A stretch of DNA of 61,762 nt from Lactobacillus equicursoris DSM 19284 = JCM 14600 = CIP 110162. GTDB lineage: Bacteria > Bacillota > Bacilli > Lactobacillales > Lactobacillaceae. Positions 51,708 to 60,405 of the stretch are shown here, one piece after another; position 1 is the first letter of the stretch, and each line of letters starts with the position of its first letter. The stretch is taken from assembly GCF_001434815.1 (NCBI RefSeq), contig NZ_AZDU01000005.1, forward strand, positions 1-61,762, given 5' to 3'. The notes under the pieces were generated by a model. It was not told the origin of the DNA and ran no database searches. It saw only the letters and a program-made list of their open reading frames with translations. A program made the position numbers and the translations under genes.

Positions 51708-52649
51708 ATGAAGAACTTTTACTTAAACCATGACTCCAACATGGATGACTTTACTTCTCTTTTGTTGATGCTGCTGGCTCCAGACATCAAGCTGATCGGC
51801 GTTGGGGTCACTGACGCAGACGGCTATGTTGAACCCGGCGTTTCTGCATCCCGCAAGATCATCGACCGCTTCAACCAAAGAGGCGACAAGCTGGAAGTAG
51901 CCCGGTCCAACTCCCGTCCCATCAACCAATTCCCGGAAGCTTGGCGGGTATCTTCTTTTTCCGTTGACCACTTCCCAATCTTAAACGAAACGGGCGTGGT
52001 TAAGACTCCAATCGCTAAAAAGCCAGCCCACCTGGACATGATCGACAAGATCCACAAAGCTGACGGCCCGGTTACCTTGGTCTTCACCGGTCCTTTGACC
52101 GACCTGGCTCGGGCTCTAGAAATCGACCCAAGCATCCAAGACAAGGTCGAAGAACTCTACTGGATGGGCGGCTCTCTTAACGGTCACGGCAACGTCTTTA
52201 CCCCAGTTTCAGACGACACCCAAGAATGGAACGCCTGGTGGGACCCAGAAGCCTGCAAGACGGTTTGGGACTCTAAGCTAAAGATCCAGCAAGTGGGTCT
52301 GGAATCAACGGAAGAATTGCCACTTACCGACGAAATGCGCCAGCACTTTAACCAAAACCGCAAGTACCCAGCCTTTGAATTTGTTGGCTACCTCTACTCC
52401 TTGGTCAACTCCTTTGAAGTCGACTCCACTTACTACCTGTGGGACGTTTTGACCACCATGAGTGCTCTTTACCCAGAAATCGTCACTAGCCGGGACACCA
52501 AGTCCGATGTTTACACCGATGGTCACCGGGCCGGCCGCTTCTTTGAAACGGAAAATGGCCGCCCAATGACTTTGGTAACTTCCGCCAACTACGACAAGTT
52601 CTGGGAACATTTTGACAGCTTGTGCAAGAATGCCAAGCTTTTAGGCTAA
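51708..52649 (+). CDS. Inosine/uridine-preferring nucleoside hydrolase family protein
   Basis: A 313-residue calcium-dependent hydrolase that cleaves nucleosides to base and ribose. The N-terminal motif is NHDSNMDDF in place of DxDPGxDD: the three family ligands matching Asp10, Asp14 and Asp15 are kept, while the outer Asp is Asn. LVFTGPLTDLARAL and YWMGGS match the family core. WDVLTTM near residue 244 supplies the late Asp. The substitutions suggest a divergent subfamily with its own substrate. The ATG at 51708 is chosen by homology and AGGAAGG upstream; 28 codons of in-frame extension overlap the promoter. Confidence 0.9.
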   Translation: MKNFYLNHDSNMDDFTSLLLMLLAPDIKLIGVGVTDADGYVEPGVSASRKIIDRFNQRGDKLEVARSNSRPINQFPEAWRVSSFSVDHFPILNETGVVKTPIAKKPAHLDMIDKIHKADGPVTLVFTGPLTDLARALEIDPSIQDKVEELYWMGGSLNGHGNVFTPVSDDTQEWNAWWDPEACKTVWDSKLKIQQVGLESTEELPLTDEMRQHFNQNRKYPAFEFVGYLYSLVNSFEVDSTYYLWDVLTTMSALYPEIVTSRDTKSDVYTDGHRAGRFFETENGRPMTLVTSANYDKFWEHFDSLCKNAKLLG

Positions 52650-52666
52650 AAGCAAATCACAGCATA

Positions 52667-52696
52667 GAAAAAGACAGGCATTGCCTGTCTTTTTTC
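52667..52696. terminator. Bidirectional terminator between the nucleoside hydrolase and recQ
   Basis: AAAAAGACAGGCA and TGCCTGTCTTTTTT form the stem between convergent genes. Confidence 0.9.
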
Positions 52697-52706
52697 TTTA
52701 CAAATT

Positions 52707-54476
52707 CTAAGCGTAATTTTTGATCACGGCCATCATGGTCTGGCCATAGTTGGCTAGCTTTGCCTCCCCGACCCCGGAGCAGGCCAAAAATTCTTCCGCT
52801 GTCTGCGGCTTTAGGCGGGCCATATCCCGCAGCGACCGGTCCGAGAAAATAACAAAAGGCGGCACGTTCTTTTGCTGGGCCAGTGCCCGCCGTTTTTGTC
52901 TAAGAGCCTCAAAGAGGTCTTGGTTGTCCGCCTCCTGGGTAGCGACTTGGATGGCGGCTTCTTGTCTTCTCTTGACAAAGGCCTTGCCATCTAAAACGTC
53001 CCACCCCCGGTTGGTCACATGGACTACCGGGTAGCGGTCGCCAGCCAGGGTCAGGTAGCCTTTAGATACCAGGTAGTCGATCAAGTTGGAGACATCCGTT
53101 TGCTTGTGACCCTTCAAGCGGCCGTAGTGGTCGCAGTCTTCTGCCCCAATTTCTTCCAGTTTTTTCACCTTGGAACCAGTAACGGCTTGAGCAACCAGCT
53201 TTTTCCCGTAGCGGCCATCCAGGTCATAGACCATGCCAATGATCTGCTTAGACTCGTCAGTCACATCGACCAAGTCGCCTTTACTCAGGCAGTTGCTGCA
53301 CTTGCCGCAAGGCGGGCAATCCTGGCCAAAGTAGCGAACGATAAACTGCTGCAGGCATTCATCGGTATTGGCATAGTCGGTGATGGTCTGGAGTTTTTGG
53401 TACTGGACCTGGCGGTAGGCCTCGTCGGCTTCAGAATTATCGATAAACCAGCGAAACTGCCGCATGTCACTGGCATGATAAAGCATGACGGCTTCGCTCT
53501 CTAAGCCGTCTCGGCCAGCCCGACCCGCTTCTTGGTAGTAGGCCTCAAGATTTTTGGCGCTATTGGCGTGCAGGACAAAGCGGACGTTGCTCTTGTCGAT
53601 CCCCATGCCAAAAGCGTTCGTGGCCACAATCAAGGGGATGCGGTCATAAAGGAAATCGTCTTGGACGGCGGCTCTAGCCTCATTGCTCATCCCGGCGTGG
53701 TAGCCTTCAACGCTGAAGCCCTGCTTTTGTAAAAATTCGGTCAAGCCCTCAACCTTTTTCCGGGTGTTGGCATAGATGATGCCAGCTTCGCCTTGGTGCT
53801 TTTGCAAATAATTGACAATGTAAGCCCGGGTATTTTTCGGCGAATTGACCAGCTTAAAGTGGAGATTTTTCCGCTCAAAGCTGGTGATGACAAAGTTTGT
53901 TTCCGGTATATCCAGCTGCTGGCCAATATCCTCCCGAACCGCCTTGGTGGCTGTCGCCGTAAGGGCTAAGACGTTGGGGTGGGTATGAAGCGCCGAAATC
54001 CCCGCCTTCAGCTGCCGGTAAGCTGGCCGAAAGTCGTGCCCCCACTGGGAAATGCAGTGGGCTTCGTCGATAGCGACTAAATTGACCTCCAAAAAGTTCA
54101 GCTGGTAGCGGAAGTAGTCCATTTCCATCCGCTCCGGAGTCACATAGAGCAGCTTGATCCGGCCCTCATAGCAGGCTCTTAAAATCGGGTTCACGTCTTC
54201 TTGCGGAGTCGAAGAATTAAGAGCTGCTGCTGGAATCCCATATTCCTTCAAGCTGTCGACTTGGTCTTTCATCAGGGAGATCAGGGGCGAGATGACCACG
54301 GTTGTGCCTGGAATCATCAGGGCCGGTATCTGGTAGCATAAAGACTTCCCGCCCCCCGTTGGCATGACGGCTAAGACATTTTCGCCCTTAAATACTTTTT
54401 CAATAATCTCCCTTTGCCCTGGCCGAAAACTGTCATAGCCAAAATACTTTTTCAATACTTGCTGCGGATCAAGCAA
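52707..54476 (-). CDS. recQ: ATP-dependent DNA helicase RecQ
   Basis: A 589-residue 3'-5' helicase. Motif I is TGGGKS (40-45), motif II DEAH (137-140) followed by [13 protein letters not shown], and motif [13 protein letters not shown] zinc-binding cluster ([20 protein letters not shown]), a winged-helix RQC region and a C-terminal HRDC domain ([20 protein letters not shown]) complete the RecQ set. The start is TTG, supported by GGGGGAG just upstream; no ATG is better placed. It lies 21 bases after the dehydrogenase gene and is probably co-transcribed. Confidence 0.96.
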   Translation of the reverse strand: MLDPQQVLKKYFGYDSFRPGQREIIEKVFKGENVLAVMPTGGGKSLCYQIPALMIPGTTVVISPLISLMKDQVDSLKEYGIPAAALNSSTPQEDVNPILRACYEGRIKLLYVTPERMEMDYFRYQLNFLEVNLVAIDEAHCISQWGHDFRPAYRQLKAGISALHTHPNVLALTATATKAVREDIGQQLDIPETNFVITSFERKNLHFKLVNSPKNTRAYIVNYLQKHQGEAGIIYANTRKKVEGLTEFLQKQGFSVEGYHAGMSNEARAAVQDDFLYDRIPLIVATNAFGMGIDKSNVRFVLHANSAKNLEAYYQEAGRAGRDGLESEAVMLYHASDMRQFRWFIDNSEADEAYRQVQYQKLQTITDYANTDECLQQFIVRYFGQDCPPCGKCSNCLSKGDLVDVTDESKQIIGMVYDLDGRYGKKLVAQAVTGSKVKKLEEIGAEDCDHYGRLKGHKQTDVSNLIDYLVSKGYLTLAGDRYPVVHVTNRGWDVLDGKAFVKRRQEAAIQVATQEADNQDLFEALRQKRRALAQQKNVPPFVIFSDRSLRDMARLKPQTAEEFLACSGVGEAKLANYGQTMMAVIKNYA

Positions 54477-54497
54477 GTCCTCTCCCCCTTTATCTGC

Positions 54498-55445
54498 TTA
54501 ATTTACGCGGTTGACCGGCTGGCCGTCGACTAAGAATGACAGCAAGTTGTAGCTGGCCTCTTTTAGCACGTTGCGCCGCGCTTCTTTCGTGGCGCTCCCA
54601 GCATGCGGCGTCAAAATAACGTTGTCCAGCTGGCAAAATTCCTGGTTAAAGTCCGGCTCATTGGCAAAAACGTCTAGCCCGGCCCCGGCCAGGCGGCCAT
54701 TTTTCAGGGCCCGCAATAGGGCCGCTTCATCCACCAGGCTGCCCCGGGCCGTATTGATCAAGTAGGCGGTATCCGGCATCATGCTGATCGCAGCCTCATC
54801 GATCACGTGATAGGTTTCTGGCGTCGCCGGTGCGTTTAAGCTTAAGTAGTCGGCCCGGGCTAAAAGCTCAGCCAATTGTACATAGTTGGCGCCCAGCTCC
54901 CGCTCTGTTTCTTGGGGCAGGCGGCGGCGGTTATGGTAGAGCACGTTCATCCCAAAGCACTTGGCATAGCCGGCTAAGGTCTGCCCAATCCGCCCCATGC
55001 CAAAAATGCCCAGGGTCTTGCCCACCAGGCTTTGCCCCTGGTTTTCCGGCAGGCTAGTATCAAGAAATGCTCCTTTTTGCATGCCTTCATCGTACTTGAT
55101 CAGTTTCCGGCTCAAGGCCAAGATCAAGGCAAAAGCCATCTCAGCCGTTGGCTGCATGACGCTTTCCGGGCAATTGGAGACCACGATGCCTTGCGAGCTG
55201 GCATAGTCCACATCAATGTGGTCAAAGCCGACCCCGCAAGCGGTAATAATCTTCAATTTGGGCGCGGCATCGATCATTTCCTGGCCAACCTGCACCTTGC
55301 CGGCAATCATCCCATCAATGTCCGGTAAGACCTGCTGGTACCAGGCAAGATCGGCATTTTTCGGGGCAAACAGCAAGTCAAACTTGGCTTCAAGCTCCGG
55401 CAGCTGGTCGATCGACAATCCGGCAATTAAAATTTTGCCATTCAT
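54498..55445 (-). CDS. D-isomer-specific 2-hydroxyacid dehydrogenase
   Basis: A 315-residue NAD(P)-dependent enzyme. The cofactor motif is GMGRIG (149-154), and the catalytic residues are Arg234 (TARGSLVDE), Glu263 (NEP) and His281 (TPHAG). It resembles the glyoxylate/hydroxypyruvate reductase branch rather than fermentative D-lactate dehydrogenase, so a 2-oxoacid such as glyoxylate or a branched oxoacid is likely. The ATG at 55445 follows AAGGTGTATAAA; a GTG three codons earlier overlaps the ribosome binding site. It is upstream of recQ on the same strand. Confidence 0.92.
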   Translation of the reverse strand: MNGKILIAGLSIDQLPELEAKFDLLFAPKNADLAWYQQVLPDIDGMIAGKVQVGQEMIDAAPKLKIITACGVGFDHIDVDYASSQGIVVSNCPESVMQPTAEMAFALILALSRKLIKYDEGMQKGAFLDTSLPENQGQSLVGKTLGIFGMGRIGQTLAGYAKCFGMNVLYHNRRRLPQETERELGANYVQLAELLARADYLSLNAPATPETYHVIDEAAISMMPDTAYLINTARGSLVDEAALLRALKNGRLAGAGLDVFANEPDFNQEFCQLDNVILTPHAGSATKEARRNVLKEASYNLLSFLVDGQPVNRVN

Positions 55446-55471
55446 TTTATACACCTTACTTAATATAGCAT

Positions 55472-55503
55472 AAAGAGGCTTTTAGTAGCGGAAAAGCCTC
55501 TTT
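55472..55503 (-). terminator. Hairpin after coaBC, probable terminator
   Basis: AAAGAGGCTTTT and AAAAGCCTCTTT form a perfect 12-bp stem around eight bases, just after the coaBC stop codon. Only three T residues follow the G+C part, so termination may be partial. Confidence 0.7.
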
Positions 55504-55510
55504 TACATTC

Positions 55511-56710
55511 TTACTCTCGTACTGGTTTTTCTAAGCGATTAGCCAACAGCGTCAGTAACTTCTTAGCTACTTGGTCCTTGGTCATCCTGGGCCAGGTAAC
55601 CGGATCTTGCTCCTTCTCTAGAATGGTTACCTGGTCATAGTCGCCCCCAAAAGCATCCCCGCTGACGTCATTAGCCACGATGAAATCAGCGCCCTTTTCT
55701 CTTAACTTGCGCTCAGCATTAGCTAGCAAGTCATTGGTTTCAGCCGCAAAGCCGATGACCACTTGCCGATCTTTTTGCGCAGCAACGGTTTTTAGGATAT
55801 CAGGATTTTTGACAAAATGCAAAGTCAGCTCATCAACGCCTGGCTGCTTTTTCAGCTTGTGATCGGCCTTTTCCTTAACCCGCCAGTCGCCAACGGCCGC
55901 TGCCATAATTAAGGCATCACTGTCTGGAAAAAGGCTTTCCACTTGGGCCAGCATTTCGGCAGCATCCCCTACTGGGTAAAGGCTAATCTGGCTATTCTTT
56001 GGCACAGGTACCGAAATATTGCCGTAAACCAGGGCAACCTGGGCTCCCATTTGGGCTGCCCTTTTAGCTAGGGCCAGGCCCATTTTGCCGCTAGAATGGT
56101 TGCCAATGTAGCGGACCGGGTCGATGGCTTCTTTGGTGCCGCCGGCCGTAATCATGATTTTTTTACCCAAGAGTGGCCGGTCAAAATGCTGGTCAACCCA
56201 GGCTAAAATGACTTCTGGCTCTGGCATCCGCCCCTTGCCGCTGTAGCCTTCGGCTAAGTAGCCCGTAGCCGGCTCTAAGACTTCATCGCCTTGCTCTGTT
56301 AAATAGGCCAAATTGCGCTGAACAGCGGGATTGGACCACATGTGAGAATTCATGGCTGGGACGATTAATCGGGGACCAGTACTGGCAAGTAGAGTGGTTG
56401 AGACAGCATCATCGGCAATGCCGTTAGCCATCTTGCCAATAATGTTGGCATCGGCCGGCACGACCAGGGCTAGGTCGCTCCAGTCAGCCAGGTCAATATG
56501 AGCCACGGAAGCTTGCACCTCTTTGGCAAACAGATCGTCTAAGACGGGATGCTTGGTTAAGGAGGCTAAGGTGGCTGGCCCCACAAACTGCTCGCTGTTT
56601 TTAGTCATGGCTACGCGGACTTCATGGCCAGCTTTTTGCAAGCCGCGAACCACGTTGATCGCCTTATAGATAGCGATGCCACCGGTCAAGTAGACTGCAA
56701 TTCTAGCCAT
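55511..56710 (-). CDS. coaBC: Bifunctional phosphopantothenoylcysteine decarboxylase / phosphopantothenate-cysteine ligase
   Basis: A 399-residue enzyme for two steps of coenzyme A synthesis. The N-terminal FMN-dependent CoaC domain has LTGGIAIYKA, VPAMNSHMWSNP and PATGYLAEGYSGKGRMPEP. The CoaB domain starts near residue 182 with MITAGGTKEAIDPVRYIGNHSSGKMG and contains AAVGDWRVKEKADHKLKK and GFAAETND. The start codon overlaps the argR stop codon (TAATG), so the two are translationally coupled. Confidence 0.96.
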   Translation of the reverse strand: MARIAVYLTGGIAIYKAINVVRGLQKAGHEVRVAMTKNSEQFVGPATLASLTKHPVLDDLFAKEVQASVAHIDLADWSDLALVVPADANIIGKMANGIADDAVSTTLLASTGPRLIVPAMNSHMWSNPAVQRNLAYLTEQGDEVLEPATGYLAEGYSGKGRMPEPEVILAWVDQHFDRPLLGKKIMITAGGTKEAIDPVRYIGNHSSGKMGLALAKRAAQMGAQVALVYGNISVPVPKNSQISLYPVGDAAEMLAQVESLFPDSDALIMAAAVGDWRVKEKADHKLKKQPGVDELTLHFVKNPDILKTVAAQKDRQVVIGFAAETNDLLANAERKLREKGADFIVANDVSGDAFGGDYDQVTILEKEQDPVTWPRMTKDQVAKKLLTLLANRLEKPVRE

Positions 56711-57183
56711 TAATATACCTTGCGGTCCTTCACGATCGCATCTGCCCAGTCGGCAAATTCTTGGGCAGCCTCATTGTTCTTCATGATGACTAGCAGCGTG
56801 TCCGTCCCCGCAATGGTGCCGGCGATATCATCATTTTCAACATCGTCAATCAGCCCCGCCAAAATTGGCGCATAGGTCAGCTTCATGCTGGTTTGAATGA
56901 CCACCGTAAACTGGACAGCAGTGACCGTGGCAACCCGGTCGCGAATCGCTTCCCGGAGCTGCCTTTCCCGGTTGACAGCAGCTGATGGGGCCTTAACGTA
57001 GTAGCTGCGGCCATCGTCGTCTGGCACCTTGGAGATATGCAGGGCATGGATGTCCCGGGAAATGGTTGCCTGGGTGGCCGTAGCCCCGTGGGTCTTCAAA
57101 AGGAGCAATAATTGTTCCTGGGTTTCAATCTTGTTGGTTTGAATCAGCTCGTAAATTAATTGTCTTCTCTCTTTATAGTTCAT
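56710..57183 (-). CDS. argR: Arginine repressor ArgR
   Basis: A 157-residue repressor. The winged helix covers residues 1-68 with TQATISRDIHALHISKVP (37-54). The C-terminal hexamerisation and arginine-binding domain carries GTIAGTDT (122-129). The ATG at 57183 follows GAGGAGCAAATTC. With arginine bound the family represses biosynthesis and activates catabolism. Its coupling with coaBC is unusual and may be incidental. A palindrome lies in its promoter region at 57219-57236. I see no canonical ARG box at argGH, which uses a T-box instead. Confidence 0.96.
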   Translation of the reverse strand: MNYKERRQLIYELIQTNKIETQEQLLLLLKTHGATATQATISRDIHALHISKVPDDDGRSYYVKAPSAAVNRERQLREAIRDRVATVTAVQFTVVIQTSMKLTYAPILAGLIDDVENDDIAGTIAGTDTLLVIMKNNEAAQEFADWADAIVKDRKVY

Positions 57184-57218
57184 GAATTTGCTCCTCAAAA
57201 TGGTTATAAAAAATATTA

Positions 57219-57236
57219 GCTAGTATTAATTCTAGC
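57219..57236. repeat. 18-base near-perfect palindrome upstream of argR
   Basis: GCTAG-T-ATTAAT-T-CTAGC is symmetric except for two positions, and 18 bases is the usual ARG box length. It lacks the TGAAT half-sites of known ARG boxes. It lies 36-53 bases before the argR start codon, so an operator for autoregulation is possible. Confidence 0.5.
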
Positions 57237-57378
57237 GCATTTTGATAATTCAAGAAAGCCGTTACGAAATAATTCTGCCTTCATTTTATGCACAGCTGGC
57301 AGTCCTAATAAAACGCGAATTAAGCGGTTAACTGAGTTAAGAATATTATTATTTTTCAATCATTTATGCTAAAAAATA

Positions 57379-57417
57379 AAAAATGCCTTGAAATCAATTT
57401 CAAGACATTTTTTTATT
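57379..57417 (-). terminator. Terminator of argS
   Basis: AAATGTCTTGAAA and TTTCAAGGCATTT form the stem with one mismatch, followed by TTTATTTT, shortly after the argS stop codon. Confidence 0.85.
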
Positions 57418-57433
57418 TAATGTACAATAAGAA

Positions 57434-59131
57434 TTACATTTCGTCTGGAGCCTTCACGTCCAAGAGGTTCAAAGCTGACTTGATGACTTCGCTGACTGCC
57501 TTAACAACAGCCAAACGTGCTTTCTTCACGTCTTCGTCAACGTCGTCAACCAAGATCCGGGTGTGGGCGTAGTACTTGTTGAAGCGCTTAGCCAGTTCCA
57601 GGGCAAACTTGGCAACGGCACTTGGGTCGTAAGTTTCCAAAGCCTTTTGCAAAACGTCAGCGTAGCGGCCCATGAAGGATACCAGGTCCCATTCAGCTTC
57701 GCCGATCTTAGTCAAGTCAACATCGTCAAAGCCCTTGATACCGCTCTTTCTCAGCAAGCTTTCGCCACGGGCACGAGCGTATTGTACGTAAGGACCAGTT
57801 TCACCTTCGAACTTAACAACTTCTTCCAAGTTAAAGTCGATTGGGTTGCGGCGGTAGTTCTTCAAGTCGTGGAAGACAACGGCACCGATCCCAACTTGCT
57901 TGGCAACTTCGTCAGCGTTGGCAAGGCCGGCGTTCTTTTCAGCGATTTGCTTGCGGGCAAGGTCAACTGATTGGTTCAAAACGTCTTCCAGGTCAACAAC
58001 GTTACCCTTTCTGGTTGACATCTTTTGGCCGTTGATGCTCATCAAACCAAAGGAGATGTGCACAATGTCGTCAGCCCAGTCAAAGCCCATTTCCTTCAAG
58101 CAAGCCCGCAGTTGTTGGAAGTAAACTTCTTGTTCTTGACCAACAACATAAATGGACTTGTAGAAGTCGTAGGTCTTCTTCCGGTACATGGCGGTGGCCA
58201 AGTCACGGGTGATGTAAGTGGAAGTACCATTACTCTTGATAACCATCAAAGGTGGCAGGTTGTACTTTTCAAGGTCAACGATTTCGGCACCTTGGCTCTT
58301 CACCAGCAGGTTCTTTTCCCGCAAGATGCGCACTGGTTCGTCCATCATGGTTGCACTGAAGGCTTCACCAGTGTAAGAGTCAAAGTCAACGTCCAGCATC
58401 TTGTAAACCCGCTTGAAGCGTTCAAGGGAAACTTCTCTGAACCAAGTCCACAGACGCTTAGCTTCTTCGTCGCCCCGTTCCAGCTTAGCAAACCATTCAC
58501 GGCCAGCATCGTCGTATTCTGGGTGGTCAGCAGCTTCCTTGTTGATGCGGACATAGTAGGACAATAAGGTGTTGATTGGGTCCTTCTCGATTTCGGCATC
58601 GTCGCCCCACATCTTGTAGGCAGCCATCATCTTGCCGAATTGGGTGCCCCAGTCACCAAGGTAGTCAATTCTGATTGGCTTAAAGCCTTCCTTAGCCAAA
58701 ATTCGTGCAATTGATTCCCCAATCATGGTTGAGCGGAGGTGGCCCATCCCCATTGGCTTGGCAATGTTAGGGGAAGAATATTCAGTAGAAACGTTGCGGC
58801 CTTGGCCGATGTTGCGAGCACCGTAATTTTCAGGGTCTGACAAGATTTCCTTCAGGATTTCTGCGCCAACTTGGCTCTTGTTCAAGAAGAAGTTAACGTA
58901 AGGACCAACCGCTTGCACCTTTTCGAACTTGCTTGGGTCAATCTTTTCTGCCATTTCGCTGGCAATCAGGTTTGGTGCCTTGCGCAAGGTCTTAGCCAAG
59001 GTGAAAGTTGGGAAAGCATAGTCCCCCAGCTTTTCATCCTTAGGACGTTCAATCTTGACTTCGATGTCTGACATTTCCCAGTCAGGCAAAACTGGTTGCA
59101 AGGCTTCTGCTACGATTTGTTTACCGTTCAT
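57434..59131 (-). CDS. argS: Arginyl-tRNA synthetase
   Basis: A 565-residue class I synthetase charging tRNA-Arg. The N-terminal Add-1 domain is followed by [19 protein letters not shown], which holds the HIGH equivalent (GMGH). KMSTRKGN is the KMSKS loop, and the C-terminal anticodon-binding domain ends with [11 protein letters not shown]. The ATG follows AAGAAGGTATTTT. It has its own promoter and a leader of about 135 bases with a structured element. It sets the charging level read by the T-box of argGH. Confidence 0.98.
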   Translation of the reverse strand: MNGKQIVAEALQPVLPDWEMSDIEVKIERPKDEKLGDYAFPTFTLAKTLRKAPNLIASEMAEKIDPSKFEKVQAVGPYVNFFLNKSQVGAEILKEILSDPENYGARNIGQGRNVSTEYSSPNIAKPMGMGHLRSTMIGESIARILAKEGFKPIRIDYLGDWGTQFGKMMAAYKMWGDDAEIEKDPINTLLSYYVRINKEAADHPEYDDAGREWFAKLERGDEEAKRLWTWFREVSLERFKRVYKMLDVDFDSYTGEAFSATMMDEPVRILREKNLLVKSQGAEIVDLEKYNLPPLMVIKSNGTSTYITRDLATAMYRKKTYDFYKSIYVVGQEQEVYFQQLRACLKEMGFDWADDIVHISFGLMSINGQKMSTRKGNVVDLEDVLNQSVDLARKQIAEKNAGLANADEVAKQVGIGAVVFHDLKNYRRNPIDFNLEEVVKFEGETGPYVQYARARGESLLRKSGIKGFDDVDLTKIGEAEWDLVSFMGRYADVLQKALETYDPSAVAKFALELAKRFNKYYAHTRILVDDVDEDVKKARLAVVKAVSEVIKSALNLLDVKAPDEM

Positions 59132-59164
59132 AAAATACCTTCTTTATATCTGAATAAAAATTAC

Positions 59165-59196
59165 TCAGCGTCTGCTTGCCCCATCGCTGATGCAAG
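59165..59196 (-). promoter_or_regulatory. Pseudoknot-like or alternative-stem element in the argS leader
   Basis: On the minus strand CTTGC (59192-59196) pairs with GCAAG (59175-59179), while TCAGCG (59185-59190) pairs with CGCTGA (59165-59170). The stems interleave in H-type pseudoknot order with a one-base first loop, five bases between and a four-base last loop. Alternatively they exclude each other, and the second stem, followed by GTAATTTTTATT, could act as a weak terminator. No T-box motif is present. Confidence 0.5.
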
Positions 59197-59273
59197 TTTT
59201 GTTTCAAAAATTCCTATTAATCTCATCCAATGTGACAAAACGCCTTGTAGTCTCTTTTACTGTTACTCTATTT

Positions 59274-59303
59274 ATTATAGCAATAGTTAAGAGATTATGA
59301 CAA
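59274..59303 (-). promoter_or_regulatory. Promoter of argS
   Basis: On the minus strand TTGTCA (59298-59303), 18 bases, then TATAAT (59274-59279) with an extended TGC. Confidence 0.78.
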
Positions 59304-59360
59304 CAGCTTTTAAGCCCTTTAATGAATTAGTTATTCATTGAATATGCACAAAATAGCTGA

Positions 59361-60275
59361 TTATTTATCATCATTGACCATGGTTAAGCGGCCTGTCGGA
59401 TATTGCTGCTGAATTAATTCATGGACGTTCTTGATCATCTGCCGAGTTGACGGTGCCAGGCGCTGCTGGCTGGAGGTCACCAGGGCGATTTTTCGGTAAA
59501 AAGGGGTGCTAAAAGGCAGAATCTGCACTTCCCCCTGCATTTTCTGCAAGGCCAAAGCAGGCAAAATCCCTAAACCCAGACCCGCTTCCACCATGGCCAC
59601 GATTGACTGGTCGTCGATGGAGAACTGGATGGCAGTTGACTTGATGGAATAGTGGTCAAGAGCTGCCTTGGTATCCAGGTCATAGTCGCTTTGCTGCAGG
59701 ATGAAGTTGTAGTTGACCAAATCTTCTTCACTGACACTGTGCCCATTTTTAACCTGAAAATTCATAGGGGCAATGCAGTAGATTTCGTCTTCTAGGATTT
59801 TTTCAACAGTGATCCCCAGATCATTTTCTGGCAGCATGGTCAAGCCCAGGTCCAGCTGCCCGCTCTTGACGGCTTCAGTAATTTCATTAAAGCCGGCTTG
59901 CCGCACCGAAATCTTTACCTGCGGGTAACTTTTGGCAAAAGTCTGGATCAGCGGCGGCAGCCAGTTGATGCAGGCTGAAGAAAAGGCCCCGATCCGGATT
60001 AACCCAGTATCTAGCCCCTGAATCTGCTGGGCTACTTGCTCTAGCCGGTTTTGGTCATTGATGATTTCCTGGATCAAAGGCAGAATTTTTTGCCCATCTG
60101 GAGTCAATTTAACGCCGGTCCGAGACCGCACAAAAACCGGAAAGCCTAGTTCGCTTTCCAACTGATTAACCGAGTGGCTGATGGCGGACGGGGTCACGTT
60201 TAAGACGACCGAAGCCTTGTAAAAGGTCCCCTGCTCTAAGACCGTGCGGAAGACCAAGTATGGAAATGGCAGCAT
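59361..60275 (-). CDS. LysR-family transcriptional regulator divergent from an aminotransferase
   Basis: A 304-residue LysR-type regulator of the CynR/CysL-like kind. The winged helix-turn-helix contains VLEQGTFYKASVVLNVTPSA and ISHSVNQLESELGFPVFVRS. The effector domain begins near residue 90 (GLIRIGAFSSACINWLPPLI) and has the two-lobe pattern VKSGQLDLGLTMLP and MVEAGLGLGILPALAL. The ATG follows AAGGAGCAAAG. It is divergent from the aminotransferase gene across 130 bases with two symmetric sites, the classic arrangement in which a LysR protein controls its neighbour. Confidence 0.93.
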   Translation of the reverse strand: MLPFPYLVFRTVLEQGTFYKASVVLNVTPSAISHSVNQLESELGFPVFVRSRTGVKLTPDGQKILPLIQEIINDQNRLEQVAQQIQGLDTGLIRIGAFSSACINWLPPLIQTFAKSYPQVKISVRQAGFNEITEAVKSGQLDLGLTMLPENDLGITVEKILEDEIYCIAPMNFQVKNGHSVSEEDLVNYNFILQQSDYDLDTKAALDHYSIKSTAIQFSIDDQSIVAMVEAGLGLGILPALALQKMQGEVQILPFSTPFYRKIALVTSSQQRLAPSTRQMIKNVHELIQQQYPTGRLTMVNDDK

Positions 60276-60288
60276 CTTTGCTCCTTAC

Positions 60289-60340
60289 ATGAAATAATTT
60301 CATCTAAAATTAAATAAGTTGAATTTTATTAATCTTTCAA
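60289..60340. promoter_or_regulatory. Two symmetric sites between the LysR gene and the aminotransferase gene
   Basis: ATGAAAT-A-ATTTCAT (60289-60303) is a perfect palindrome, and TTGAA-N12-TTCAA (60319-60340) is a second dyad. The aminotransferase promoter has -10 candidates TATAAT (60348-60353) and TATACT (60353-60358) but no good -35, fitting activator dependence. Confidence 0.55.
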
Positions 60341-60405
60341 AAGCAATTATAATATACTCAACTGAAAAAGCAAATTCAAAAAACACAATTTAGGAGTTAT
60401 CGAGT

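Noticed and set aside
53019..53504. 161-residue plus-strand frame inside recQ
   Set aside because: It is antisense to the RecQ zinc-binding and RQC region, with no start signal.
58025..58567. 180-residue plus-strand frame inside argS
   Set aside because: It is a shadow of argS, a highly conserved gene with G/C-rich third positions that leave long open antisense frames.
59132..59300. T-box in the argS leader
   Set aside because: The conserved GGTGG-type T-box and terminator pair are absent, although a different structure is present.
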